A stretch of DNA of 64,000 nt from Streptomyces zagrosensis (GTDB taxonomy: Bacteria; Actinomycetota; Actinomycetes; Streptomycetales; Streptomycetaceae), in contig NZ_JACHJL010000009.1 of assembly GCF_014203645.1 (NCBI RefSeq), positions 248,001 to 312,000 of the forward strand. The letters are read 5' to 3'. The notes beneath the pieces were generated by a model that saw only the letters and a program-made list of their open reading frames with translations, was not told where the DNA came from and did no database searches. A program made the position numbers and the translations under genes. Of this stretch, positions 1 through 9,100 are shown piece after piece; the first letter of the stretch is position 1, and each line of letters opens with the position of its first letter.

Positions 1-272
1 AGGTCGCGTAGTGCTCGCTCCGCCTCGGCGACCAGGGACGCGTCCGGTTGGTCTCCCACGGAAATGCCCAGCTTCTCGCGCATGCCGGCGCGCAGCCGCA
101 GCGCCAGTTCGAGATCGCTCGGTCCGGCCTGGCCTGGCCGTTCCAGTAGGTCCTGCGTGTGCAGCCACTCGGTGAGTTGCTCCGGCGCGCTGAGGTCGTC
201 GGTGCCCAGGTCCACATCGACCGTGTTCACGAATGCCTCAACCAGTCGGGCTGTCGCCGGTTCCTCGTGCAC
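1..272 (-). CDS. CGNR/ABATE-domain putative transcriptional regulator (3' part outside window)
   Basis: The reverse strand reads from a GTG at 272 with an upstream GGAGACGGAGG ribosome-binding site and runs out of the window at base 1, so only about 90 N-terminal residues are visible. They contain the pattern LVEAFVNTVD, then DLSAPEQLTEWLHTQDLL, typical of the ABATE (putative stress-induced regulator) domain that precedes a CGNR zinc finger in Streptomyces regulators. The zinc finger itself would lie beyond the window edge. The gene is divergent from an MFS exporter and the gap between them carries strong palindromes, so control of that exporter is the natural guess. Family assignment rests on the N-terminal pattern only. 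Confidence 0.7.
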   Translation of the reverse strand, partial: MHEEPATARLVEAFVNTVDVDLGTDDLSAPEQLTEWLHTQDLLERPGQAGPSDLELALRLRAGMREKLGISVGDQPDASLVAEAERALRD

Positions 273-331
273 GCTGCCGCCTCCGTCTCTCCTGCGCTGT
301 CCTGCGCTGTCCTGCCACCCTACCTCGACTT

Positions 332-355
332 AACCGGCAAAGCGCTTTACCGGTT
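332..355. promoter_or_regulatory. Near-perfect 24-bp palindrome in divergent promoter region (operator candidate)
   Basis: AACCGG(C/T)AAAGCG reads outward symmetrically from the centre of GCGC, with only one mismatched pair across 12-base arms. It lies between the CGNR-type regulator gene and the MFS gene, followed at once by TTGACG. This is the expected place for a repressor site controlling both genes. The binding protein is unproven. Confidence 0.6.
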
Positions 356-398
356 GACGGCGTTGACCGTCCATGTCAGGCTCACCGCCAATAACCCG

Positions 399-419
399 CT
401 AACCTCATTAGGTGGTTAG
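399..419. promoter_or_regulatory. Overlapping inverted repeats CTAACC/GGTTAG and ACCT/AGGT
   Basis: CTAACC at 399-404 pairs with GGTTAG at 414-419. Inside it ACCT (402-405) pairs with AGGT (410-413). It lies 22 bases in front of the MFS start codon, within the expected leader or core promoter. A second regulator site is possible; function is inferred from position only. Confidence 0.4.
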
Positions 420-441
420 CTCGCGGGGAGGGGACTGTCCG

Positions 442-1836
442 ATGAGTGTTGATGCCGTGCCTGCCACCACATCGCTGGCGGAATGCCGCGCCGGCAGCAC
501 GAGCCCGCCAGTGGGACCGCCGGGGAAGGCGCAGCCTCGGGGGCGTAACACCCTGGTGCTGCTGGTCTTCACCGTTTTCACCAACCTGGCGGATGGGGTC
601 ACCAAGATCGCGCTGCCCCTCATGGCGGCCCGTATCACCGACTCGCCGGCCCTGATCTCGCTGGTCTCGCTCACGTTGACGCTGCCGTGGTTGTTGGTGG
701 CACTGCATGTCGGCGTCCTCGTGGACCGGGCCGACCGTCGTCGGCTGCTCTGGTTGGCGGACGGCATGCGGCTGCTCGCGGTCGGCGCGCTGCTGCTGAC
801 TGTGGCGGCGGGGGGCGTGACGCTGTGGGGGCTCGCTGTGGCCGGGGTGGTCCTTGGGGTTGCCGAGGTCATCGCGCTCACCTCGGCCGCGGCCTTGGTG
901 CCCGCCGTGGTGCCACGCGCGGAGCGCGAGCGCGCCAACGCGTGGATCACCGGCGCGGAGACGGCCGCCAACGAATTCGCTGGCCCCTTCGTCGGCGGGC
1001 TGCTCGTCGCCGCGGGTACGGGCGTGGCACTCGGCGCGAGTTGGGTGACCTACCTCGTCGCCAGCCTGATCCTGCTGCTGCTCACCGGCCGCTTCCGGGC
1101 CGTGCGCGAGCCTTCTCGACCGGCGGCGGACCGGTTGGTCGAACACCAGCCGGCACCGGGCCAGCCCGCGGCAGAGCCGCCGGCAGCACAGCACCACGCA
1201 GCACAACAACAGGTCGCGGACCAACCTCCGGTGCATCAACAGATCGGCGTGGGGCTGCGCTATCTGTGGCAGCACCGGTTGCTGCGGACCACGACGCTGA
1301 TCCTGACCGTGCTCTGCGCAAGCTGGGGCGCCTGGTTGGCGTTGCTGCCGCTGGTCGCGACCCGGCTCATGGGTCTTTCGCCGCAGGAGTACGGCATGGT
1401 GCTGAGCGGGCTCGGGGTCGGCGGGCTGGTCGGTGCCATCACCGTGACCTGGGTGAACCGGCTGCTCGGCCGCCGCTGGGCGATGTTCGCTGATCTGCTC
1501 GGCACGCTCGCGATGATGGCCGTGCCCGCGTTCACCACCGCGCTGTGGGCCGTCGTCCTGTCGGCGTTCGTGGGCGGCATGGGAGGCACGCTGTGGGCCG
1601 TGAACTCCCGCCTCATCGCACAGAACGTGGTGCCCGACGCGATGATGGGCCGCTACAGCGGCGTGGCCCGACTCTTCAGTTGGGGAGCCCTTCCACTGGG
1701 CGCCGGGTTGATGGGGGTGCTCGCCGAGTGGTGCGGCGTGCGGTTCGCCTTCTTGGCCTTCGCGGTGGCCGTTGCGGCAACCATCCCGGTGTTCCTACGC
1801 GGAGTGTCCGCGAGTGAGTTGCGCGCCGTGGAATGA
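442..1836 (+). CDS. MFS transporter (drug-efflux type)
   Basis: A 464-residue membrane protein with about 12 hydrophobic helices, the usual size of actinobacterial MFS exporters. The N-terminal half shows FTNLADGVTKIALPLMAARI then a DRADRRRLLW loop that matches the MFS motif A position between TM2 and TM3. The cytoplasmic loop between the two six-helix bundles (about residues 230-265) is unusually rich in Q, H, A and P. ATG at 442 is preferred over an upstream GTG at 412 because GGGGAGGGGAC lies just in front of it. The gene is divergent from a CGNR-domain regulator. Substrate cannot be read from the sequence; toxic small-molecule export is the family's usual role. Confidence 0.85.
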   Translation: MSVDAVPATTSLAECRAGSTSPPVGPPGKAQPRGRNTLVLLVFTVFTNLADGVTKIALPLMAARITDSPALISLVSLTLTLPWLLVALHVGVLVDRADRRRLLWLADGMRLLAVGALLLTVAAGGVTLWGLAVAGVVLGVAEVIALTSAAALVPAVVPRAERERANAWITGAETAANEFAGPFVGGLLVAAGTGVALGASWVTYLVASLILLLLTGRFRAVREPSRPAADRLVEHQPAPGQPAAEPPAAQHHAAQQQVADQPPVHQQIGVGLRYLWQHRLLRTTTLILTVLCASWGAWLALLPLVATRLMGLSPQEYGMVLSGLGVGGLVGAITVTWVNRLLGRRWAMFADLLGTLAMMAVPAFTTALWAVVLSAFVGGMGGTLWAVNSRLIAQNVVPDAMMGRYSGVARLFSWGALPLGAGLMGVLAEWCGVRFAFLAFAVAVAATIPVFLRGVSASELRAVE

Positions 1837-1949
1837 CGCCGCGGGGCGTGCCGCGGGCCTCGTCGCGCCCATGTCGTGCTCATCAGTGTGTTCGCGGACT
1901 CTCGCCGGGTATGTCGGCCGCGGGTACGGTACGTACGGGGGGTGCGCGG

Positions 1950-2471
1950 GTGTTGAGCGAGCCGAGGAGATGGGTGAGGCGTACGTCGCCGGGTGCGGTC
2001 AAGCCAGCTCGTGCCGCGGGGACGCGCCGCAGCGGCGTGACCGGGCTGCTCTCCGGGGCCGGGCTGCTGGTTCTCGTGGTGTGCGTGGTCGGTCTTTTCA
2101 TCGGGCGACAGGCCCAACAGCTCGCCACCGGCGAGAGTGCCACGGTGCAAACTGTTGAGCGCTGCGCGGACGGTGGTGGCCCCGGTACGGAGCCATCACA
2201 TTGCGAAGGAGAGTGGGAGTTCGCTGACGGCCGCACCAGCATGGGCGATATTCAGGGGCCACAGGTCGCCGAGGGTGACACGGTCTTCGCCGGCAGCGGC
2301 TGGGCGTACGCCTCGCAGACGAGACTCAGCCTCCAGGTGTGGATTCCGGTCGGGCTCTGCACGGCGTTCATCGGGGTGGCCGTGGCCTTTTGGGTGATAC
2401 TCCGCCGCGACCAACGGGCGCTCCTCATCCTGAAGCCGGCCCCCATACCCGGCGGAACCGCACGCTCCTGA
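1950..2471 (+). CDS. Small two-TM membrane protein (DUF3592-like)
   Basis: About 173 residues with one hydrophobic segment near residues 30-50 (LLVLVVCVVGLFIG), an extracytoplasmic stretch of about 80 residues with a Cys pair (VERC and SHCEGEW), and a second hydrophobic helix (VGLCTAFIGVAVAFWVIL) before a short basic tail. This topology resembles DUF3592-type proteins; the match is by layout, not by a decisive motif. The GTG at 1950 is preceded by ACGGGGGG at good spacing. The frame is open back to an ATG at 1833 that overlaps the MFS stop, so the true start could be further upstream. No function is recognised. Confidence 0.6.
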   Translation: MLSEPRRWVRRTSPGAVKPARAAGTRRSGVTGLLSGAGLLVLVVCVVGLFIGRQAQQLATGESATVQTVERCADGGGPGTEPSHCEGEWEFADGRTSMGDIQGPQVAEGDTVFAGSGWAYASQTRLSLQVWIPVGLCTAFIGVAVAFWVILRRDQRALLILKPAPIPGGTARS

Positions 2472-2503
2472 GGTCCGCTCGCCCGCCCGCGGGAGTGGGC
2501 GTG

Positions 2504-3208
2504 TCATGGCGCCGGAACGTTCACCACGCTGCGGTACGGCTGATACGGCGTCGGGCCCAGCGGGTGGATGCCCGGGAGGGTGGCGATCGTCTTGGCCAGG
2601 TTGTGCGATGTGGTGCTGCGGGTGAAGTCCCGCCAGGCGTCGAGCGTGGTCCACTCCGCGTAGTTCAGGACCCGGGTGCCGTCCGTGCTCGCGTGGAAGT
2701 GGGCCGCGATGAGGCCGGGCACGGGGTTCTCGCGCAGGCCCGTAACGACCGTGTCGGTGAGCAGGTGTTGGGCCGTTGGCCCATCGGTCTCGAAGTCCAC
2801 CGTGACGACGGCGCCGGTCGGGGAGTCGGTGCCGGACGCGGAGTCGTCGGCAGGGGCGAGGTAGCTGTCGTGCAGCCGGTAGCGGGTGAGCCCCGGGCGC
2901 TCGATGCCCGGCAACTCGTCGTCGATCGTACGGACCAGGGCCGGGCGCTGGGTGCGTACGAAGGTGAGGTGGTCGGCGTCGTTCGTCCACTGCGCGTAGT
3001 TGAGGACATGGCCACCGTCCTCGCTCAGGAACGTGGTCAGGCTCAGCATGGCGGCGGGGCGGTCCAGTCGCTCCCAGGAGTCCACCACCGAGTCCGCCGC
3101 GGGGCGCTGGTGCGCCGGGTCGGACACCACCCAGGGGCTGATCAGGATGGTGCCCGCGTCGGGGCGAGTGACGTGGGGAAGAGCGCTGAGGCGGGACGGG
3201 GACACCAT
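2504..3208 (-). CDS. Tandem antibiotic-biosynthesis-monooxygenase (ABM) domain protein
   Basis: A 234-residue soluble protein made of two ABM (dimeric alpha/beta barrel) units. The hallmark LNY(A)xW occurs twice, as LNYAQW in the first half and LNYAEW in the second, each followed by a helix beginning D-A/H. ABM proteins are cofactor-free monooxygenases or small-ligand binding proteins; single-domain members act as dimers, so a tandem copy would fold as an internal dimer. It is monocistronic, with MFS-linked genes converging from the left. A minus-strand promoter TTGACT-N16-TATCAG lies about 60 bases upstream. The substrate is unknown. Confidence 0.82.
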   Translation of the reverse strand: MVSPSRLSALPHVTRPDAGTILISPWVVSDPAHQRPAADSVVDSWERLDRPAAMLSLTTFLSEDGGHVLNYAQWTNDADHLTFVRTQRPALVRTIDDELPGIERPGLTRYRLHDSYLAPADDSASGTDSPTGAVVTVDFETDGPTAQHLLTDTVVTGLRENPVPGLIAAHFHASTDGTRVLNYAEWTTLDAWRDFTRSTTSHNLAKTIATLPGIHPLGPTPYQPYRSVVNVPAP

Positions 3209-3265
3209 GACTGTGCTCCTTATGCGTCGTGGGTGCGAGCCCGGTGCAGGCCCGCACCCACGACT

Positions 3266-3293
3266 CTGATACTTAAACCAAGGGTGAAGTCAA
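3266..3293 (-). promoter_or_regulatory. Probable promoter of the tandem-ABM gene
   Basis: Read on the minus strand, TTGACT (3293-3288) is followed after 16 bases by TATCAG (3271-3266). The spacer contains ACTT...AAGT, a short inverted repeat of the kind found in MerR-type promoters. It is AT-richer than its surroundings. This is a consensus match by eye only. Confidence 0.45.
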
Positions 3294-3420
3294 TGCCCTA
3301 GCTGCGGTGTCGCCCCGAAAGCGGCACGCCCAACGCCCGGCGCCCAAGGCCCAGCCCCCAGCCCCCAGCACCCGGCGCCCACCCGCCCAGCACCCGGCCC
3401 TCATCTCGCACTGGCCGCCC

Positions 3421-4662
3421 TCAGCCGTTTCGTCCGCGTCGCAGCTCGCCGTCCACGTGGGCGGAAGCGATGGCCAGCTGGCGCCGGATCGCGGCCAGTT
3501 GGGTGGCCGTGACGCCATGGTCGCGGGCGGCATCGCGTACGCCGTCACGGAACCGGTCGAGCAACCGCTCAAGATCGCGAGCCGGGTCGGTGGACGTGTC
3601 GTCGTCCACCGTGGCCCACTCGGGCCACCTGCCTGCCTCGCCATCGGATGCTGCATCGGCGCCTGCCGCGTCATCGGATGCCGTGCCGGGCCCGGCCGAG
3701 CCCGGCGCAGCCTTGCCGAACGATGCCGTGCCGGGCGGCGGCGTGCTGCCTGTCGCGGTGTTCGACTGCGGCCTCGCGTCGTCCGCCCGCTCGACCGTGA
3801 TGGCGTCATCACTCGCCGGGTCGGTGCTGGTCGCCCACGGATGATCCGACTGGGTCATCCGCGTCATGGCGCGGGTGACCTCGGACAGACCCTCGCGCAG
3901 TGCGCCCTGCCAGTCCCCGGTCCGCAGGTGCTCCTGGGTCTGCTCCTGCACCCGGTGGGCGATCCGCTCGACCTCCTCGCGTGCGAAGTCCCGCGCGTCC
4001 TTAGCTTCCTTGCGGGCGCGCTGGGCATCCTGCTTGGCGCGGCGGCTCTCCTCCTTTGCGCGGCGTGCCTGTTCCTTCCACTCCTCCTTCGCGCGCCGCA
4101 GCTCCTCCTTCGCCTGCCGCCATGCCTCCGAGTCGGTCCACGGGCCGCCCTCCCAGGGCGCCTTGCCACCCCTGCCACCCCTGCTGTCTGTGCTGTCTTT
4201 GCTGGTGGTGCTGTCCGTGCCGGTCGGGTGGTCCCGGCCGGTGGAGCGGCCATCGGTGCCTGCGGAGCCCGTGGTACGAGCCTGGGCGGCTGCCTCCCGC
4301 ATCGCGCGGCGCAGATCGCTGGCGGAGCCGCGTACGTCCTCGCGGATCTCGGCGGCCAACTCGGCGACCGAATCGCGGATCTCCAGTTCCAGGTCGGCCA
4401 GCTCGCCGCCCCGGTCGGCGAGTTCGGCACGCCCGGCGTCGGTGAGCGAATAGACCTTGCGTCCGCCCTCGGTGGTGTGCGTGACCAGGCCCTCGGCCTC
4501 CAGTTTGGCCAGCCGCGGATAGACGGTGCCGGCCGATGGTGCGTACAGGCCGTGGAACCGTTCTTCGAGGAGCCGGATGACCTCGTAGCCATGGCGCGGC
4601 GCTTCATCGAGCAGCTTGAGCAGGTACAGGCGCAGGCGTCCGTGCGCGAAGACGGGAGGCAT
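3421..4662 (-). CDS. PadR-family regulator with long coiled-coil C-terminal region
   Basis: The first about 85 residues form a PadR winged helix: LRLYLLKLLDEAPRHGYEVI, then LYAPSAGTVYPRLAKLEAEG, then GRKVYSLTDAGRAEL. The total length of about 413 residues far exceeds the usual 110-190. The rest is charged and helical, with RRAKEE/KEEWKEQ-type heptad stretches around residues 170-240, then a low-complexity A/P/G/T section and a conserved-looking tail ending in a VDGELRRGRNG-type sequence. The start ATG overlaps the TGA of the upstream DUF4097 gene by one base (TGATG), so the two are translationally coupled. PadR-DUF4097 pairs commonly answer envelope stress; that role is inferred. Confidence 0.85.
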   Translation of the reverse strand: MPPVFAHGRLRLYLLKLLDEAPRHGYEVIRLLEERFHGLYAPSAGTVYPRLAKLEAEGLVTHTTEGGRKVYSLTDAGRAELADRGGELADLELEIRDSVAELAAEIREDVRGSASDLRRAMREAAAQARTTGSAGTDGRSTGRDHPTGTDSTTSKDSTDSRGGRGGKAPWEGGPWTDSEAWRQAKEELRRAKEEWKEQARRAKEESRRAKQDAQRARKEAKDARDFAREEVERIAHRVQEQTQEHLRTGDWQGALREGLSEVTRAMTRMTQSDHPWATSTDPASDDAITVERADDARPQSNTATGSTPPPGTASFGKAAPGSAGPGTASDDAAGADAASDGEAGRWPEWATVDDDTSTDPARDLERLLDRFRDGVRDAARDHGVTATQLAAIRRQLAIASAHVDGELRRGRNG

Positions 4663-5738
4663 CAGAGGACCTTCTTGTCGGACGGGCGGGTCTCGTGACG
4701 ATCGTCGGTGTGGGGCCGATCGCCGGCCGGGTGGGGCACCGTGGGGGTATCCGGAGCTGCGGGCCCGGTGGGGGTAGCGGGCCCGGTGGGCACGGAGGGC
4801 CCGGGCGGTGCGTGGGGGCCCGAGTCGGCGCCGGATGGGGCACCGGCTGTTGGTGCGTCCACCGGTGCGTCCGCCGACTCTTCCGATGGCGGGCGACGTA
4901 GTACGGCGATGGCGCCCGAGACGCTGGCGGCCTTCAGCCGTCCGCGCGCCCGCCCCAGATTGCCGGTGATCTTGCCGCCCGTGCCGCTGGGCGACGCCCA
5001 TGGGCCCCACGTGTCGCCCCAAGGACTCCCGGCCACTCGGAGATTGTCGAAGGCGTTGGCGAGGGTGCCGCTCGCGGTGTGGGCCTCGACCGCCATGTTC
5101 GCCGGGTCCGGCAACCGGATGGCGATGTCTCCAGAGACGGTGTTCAGCGAGAGGCTGGTGGGCGTGGCCGCCGGGGCGATGTCCACGACCATGGCACCGC
5201 TCACCGAGTCGGCCTTCAGGGCGGGCCCAGTGCCGTCGATGACGGTGAGCCCGCCCGATACGGAGTTGAAGCGCAGGCTGCCGCCGAGCGACTGGGCCTC
5301 CACATGGCCCGAGACGGTGTCGGCCCGCACGTCCCCGGTGAGGCCGACCAGGGTGCTGTCACCCGAGACGCCGCGCACCTCGGTGCGCCCGCTCAGTGCG
5401 GAGATGACGGCCGCGGCGTTGATGGCGCCCACCTCGGCGCGGGTGTCGGTCGGGACGGTCAGGGTGATGTGCGCCGAGCGCTGCCACCCCTTGCCGTCGA
5501 GCAGCTTGAGGAAGCCCTTCCAGGGCAGATCGTCGTACGCGATGCTCAGGATGCCGTGATCGAGGCTCACCACCAGCGGAAGGCCCTCGATCTCGGAGAG
5601 CTGGAGGCTGGCAGGGCCGGAGTCGGTGCCGACGATGTTGACGGTGCCGCTCACGATGCGCACATGCAGCGCGGAGACCGGTTCGTCGAACGTGAGCTTT
5701 TGTGGCGCACTGAGCGACCACTCGGACCGGGCTGACAT
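4662..5738 (-). CDS. DUF4097-family beta-strand repeat protein
   Basis: A 358-residue protein with repeated VSG turns (GVSGD, TVSGH, SVSGG, SVSGA, TVSGD, SVSGA), spaced as in a right-handed beta-helix of the DUF4097 family. No signal peptide or TM helix is seen. The last about 90 residues are a Pro/Ala/Gly-rich tail. The ATG at 5738 follows GGGAGGTCCC. It is first in an operon with the PadR regulator, which overlaps its stop codon. An AT-rich palindromic block 35-70 bases upstream is the likely operator. DUF4097 proteins are thought to be adhesin or bactofilin-like; actual function is not established. Confidence 0.85.
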   Translation of the reverse strand: MSARSEWSLSAPQKLTFDEPVSALHVRIVSGTVNIVGTDSGPASLQLSEIEGLPLVVSLDHGILSIAYDDLPWKGFLKLLDGKGWQRSAHITLTVPTDTRAEVGAINAAAVISALSGRTEVRGVSGDSTLVGLTGDVRADTVSGHVEAQSLGGSLRFNSVSGGLTVIDGTGPALKADSVSGAMVVDIAPAATPTSLSLNTVSGDIAIRLPDPANMAVEAHTASGTLANAFDNLRVAGSPWGDTWGPWASPSGTGGKITGNLGRARGRLKAASVSGAIAVLRRPPSEESADAPVDAPTAGAPSGADSGPHAPPGPSVPTGPATPTGPAAPDTPTVPHPAGDRPHTDDRHETRPSDKKVL

Positions 5739-5772
5739 GCGGGACCTCCCCAAGATGGAGCATGGACGCAAC

Positions 5773-5806
5773 ATATCGCGTCTACCGCTACACACGATAT
5801 ATCGCG
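5773..5806 (-). promoter_or_regulatory. Probable PadR operator and promoter of the DUF4097-PadR operon
   Basis: ATATCGCG occurs at 5773-5780 and again at 5799-5806, a direct repeat 26 bp apart. The second copy is part of the perfect palindrome CGATATATCG (5795-5804). The block is strikingly AT-rich for this genome and sits just upstream of the operon that encodes a PadR repressor, so autoregulation is likely. Confidence 0.65.
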
Positions 5807-5940
5807 GATGGCGGAAGTCAAGCGCTATGGGGGCGAGCGGGTCTCACTCTCGGATCGGTAGGCGTGCGCTGAAGCTCGCTCGGGAGTGCTCCCGCGGGAG
5901 GGAGCGCGACCCTTCGCGACTGCTAGTTTTCTTTTCCCAT

Positions 5941-6036
5941 GCAGGTCCTGCGTTGATCCTCATACGGGCCTTCATGGGGGCCCTCACACGGGCCCCCATA
6001 TGGGTCCTCTTGTGAGGCTCCCAAACGGCAGGACCT
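5941..6036 (+). promoter_or_regulatory. Nested inverted repeats in the leader of the terphenyl-type operon
   Basis: Three pairings can be drawn. ATGGGGGCCC (5974-5983) pairs with GGGCCCCCAT (5990-5999) as a tight hairpin. CCTCACA (5982-5988) pairs with TGTGAGG (6011-6017), which would compete with the first. AGGTCCTGC (5943-5951) pairs with GCAGGACCT (6028-6036) and encloses both. This is an attenuator-like arrangement 120-210 bases before the A-T-TE gene. No ligand-binding riboswitch class is recognised. Confidence 0.5.
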
Positions 6037-6153
6037 CATGCATTGGCCCTTTTGCGGCGGCCCTTATGTGACGGGCCTTCGTGTCGTAAGGGACCGGCTA
6101 GCGGGAGTGGGAGGGACATTGCGGGAAAACGGGAAAGGGAGTCAGTGGGGGCG

Positions 6154-9100
6154 ATGGAGACTCATATGGTGACGGGCCCGGCGCCCGACGAGGCGACGAG
6201 ATGCACATCCGTTGTGCAACTGCTGGCCCAGGCGGCGCAGCGTCATCCAGATTCCGGTATCAGCTATCTCCGCGAGGGCTCGTCGGGGCCGCCGGAATTC
6301 CAGTCCTATCCCCAGTTGCTCGCGTCCGCGCGGGCACTGTCGATGGGGCTGGCCCGCCGCGGGCTGGCCCCGGGCGACACGGTGGCACTGCTCCTGGAGC
6401 GGCCACGGGAGTTCATCCCGGCATTCTGGGCCTGTGTGCTCGGCGGATTCGTGCCCTGCCCGTTGACGTCCATCCCGGGCGACCCGGACCGCTGGCGGGC
6501 CCAACTCGTCCACGTGGGAGAGCTACTTGATGGGCCGTTGTTGCTCACCACCGAGGCGATGGCCACCACGACACCGCAGGTTGAGCGGGTGCGCGTGGCG
6601 TGCCTTGAGGAGTTGTACGCCGAGTCGGCGCCGCAAGATGGCAATGGCGCGACGGGGCGAGCTGGGGTCTCGGGCGGTGGAGGCACGGCATCCGTAGGCC
6701 AGGGTGAGGGCGTAAGCCAGGGCGAGGGCGTGAGCGAGAGCGAAGGCCAGGGCCAGGGTCGGGCCAAGGGCGCGGGAGCGGCCGTAGGGGAGGGCGCGGG
6801 AGCGGCCTGGGGAGGTGAGGCCGCGCCGATGCCCCGTTCTGGCTCGGCCGACCTTGCTCTGCTCGTGCTCACCTCGGGTTCCACGGGCCGCGCCAAGGCC
6901 GTACGCCTCACGCATGCAAACCTCCTCGCTTCGATGGCGGGGAAGAACGAGCGGCAGCGGCTCACTGGCGCGGACCGAACCTTCAACTGGATATCGTTCG
7001 ATCATGTGGCCGCGCTCCTTGAGGCGCATCTGTTGCCCCTCTCGGTGGGCGCGGACCAATTCCATGCGTACAGTGCGACGATCCTCGGCGATCCGCTGGA
7101 ATTCCTTCGGGTGATCTCCCGGCATCGCATCACCATGACCTTCACGCCGAATTTCCTGCTCGGACTTCTCAACGCGGCCAGGGAGCAAGCCGAGACGGGG
7201 CCAGAGGCCGGCGCTGAGCGCATCGACCTTCGTTCGCTTCGGCACATCGTGAGCGGTGGCGAGGCCAACGTACGTACCACCGGGGAAACGTTCCTCGCGG
7301 GGTTCGCCCCGTACGGGTTGCGTGGCGACGCCCTGTGGCCCGCCTTCGGAATGACCGAAACGTGCGCAGGCAGCATCTACTCCCGCGCCTTCCCGCACGC
7401 CGACGCGGGCCAGGAATTTGCCTCCCTCGGTCAGCCCGTCCACGGGTTGCGCATCCGCATCGCCGACGCGGACGGTCGCGTACAGCCGGCGGGGCAGGTC
7501 GGTGAGCTCCAGCTCCAGGGGCCGATGATCACTGACGGCTACCATCGCGACCCGGCCGCAACGGCACGCGCGTTCACTGCTGACGGGTGGTTCCGCAGTG
7601 GGGATCTGGGCCGCATCGACGGCCTCACGGCTGGGGAGCCGAGCGTGCTCGGGGCCAGTGCGCCGGGCGTGCGCGCTCCAGACCTCGCTCCAGACCTTGA
7701 TCCAGACCTCGCGCCGGGCGCGTTCGTGAGTCAGGCCCCGAGCCCGGGGCGGCTCACCCTGGTCGGGCGGAGTAAGGACAGCATCATCGTCAATGGCGTC
7801 AACTACTTCAGCCATGACATCGAGGCGGCCATCGAGCGCCTGGACGGCGTTGCTGGTGGCTATGTGGCCGCCTTCCCCACGCGGAAACCGGGGCACGACA
7901 CCGAGCACCTCGTGGTGGCCTTCCATCCGGACTCGCCCGATGGCGGTGGCGATGGCGCGGCGCTGCACCGGTTGCTGACCGCCGTCCGCGCCACCGTCGT
8001 GGCGCACTGGGGCTTTCGGCCCGTGCATGTACTGCCGCTGCCCGCAACGGCCTTCCCCAAGACCAGCCTGGGCAAGACGCTACGGCAGCGGATGCGCGAC
8101 CGCCTGGAGTCCGGTGGGTACGACGATGCCATCGCCGCCGTCGCTAATCTGACGGGACGTCAACTCGGTGGCTATGCCGCGCCACAGGGCGATACGGAGC
8201 AGGCACTCACCGAAATCTATGCCGAGTTGTTTGAGCGTGACCCGGCTGACATCAGCGCCACCGCCAGCTTTTTCGACCTCGGTGGCACCTCGCTCGACAT
8301 CCTGCGGCTGCGCCGCCTGGTCGCGGCCCGGCTCGCCGTCGCGGACCTGCCGGTGATCACCGTGCTCACCGCGCCCACCGTTCGGCAACTCGCCGCGCGA
8401 CTCGACGTCGGCGGAGCCGGCGCCTTGGGCCCCACGGCGTACGACCCCGTGGTGCCGCTGCAAACCGGCGGCGCCAAGACTCCACTGTTCTGTGTGCACC
8501 CCGGGGTCGGCGAGGTGCTGGTCTTCGTCAACCTCGCCCGCTACTTCGCCGACGACCGGCCGTTCTACGCACTGCGCGCCCGGGGCTTCAACGCCGAAGA
8601 GCAGCCCTTCGGTAGTTTCGCCGAGATGGTCGACTGCTATGTGAGCGCCATCCGTTCCCGGCAACCGCACGGCCCGTACGCCGTCGCGGGCTACTCCTAC
8701 GGTGGGGCCGTCGCCTTCGAGATCGCCAAACAGCTTGAGGCGCAGGGCGAACGGGTGGACTTCGTCGGCAGCTTCAACCTTCCTCCGCATATCAAGTACC
8801 GGATGGACGAACTCGACTTCGTGGAAACCGCCACCAACCTGGCGTTCTTCCTCGACCTGATCGGCAAGAAGCAGTCACTGGAGCTACCAGCCACCCTCCG
8901 CACGCTGCCCGCCGAACGCCGTCTTGCCCGACTGCTCGACCTGGCGCCCGCCCACCGGCTGCGCGAACTCGATCTGGACCTGGCGAAGTTCACCCAGTGG
9001 GCGGAGCTCGCCAGCGGCCTCACCACGCTGGGCCGCGCTTACCGGCCCACCGGAACCGTCCAATCGATGACCGTCTTCTACGCCATCCCGCTGCGCGGTA

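Noticed and set aside
4663..5022. A 120-residue N-terminal extension of the PadR protein
   Set aside because: The PadR winged helix begins at the ATG at 4662. The extension overlaps the DUF4097 gene and has no domain; TGATG coupling supports the short start.
6523..8028. A 501-codon open frame on the minus strand over the A-T-TE gene
   Set aside because: It is the mirror of a well-supported domain sequence (A domain motifs on the plus strand). High GC content gives long antisense frames; no family pattern is seen in it.
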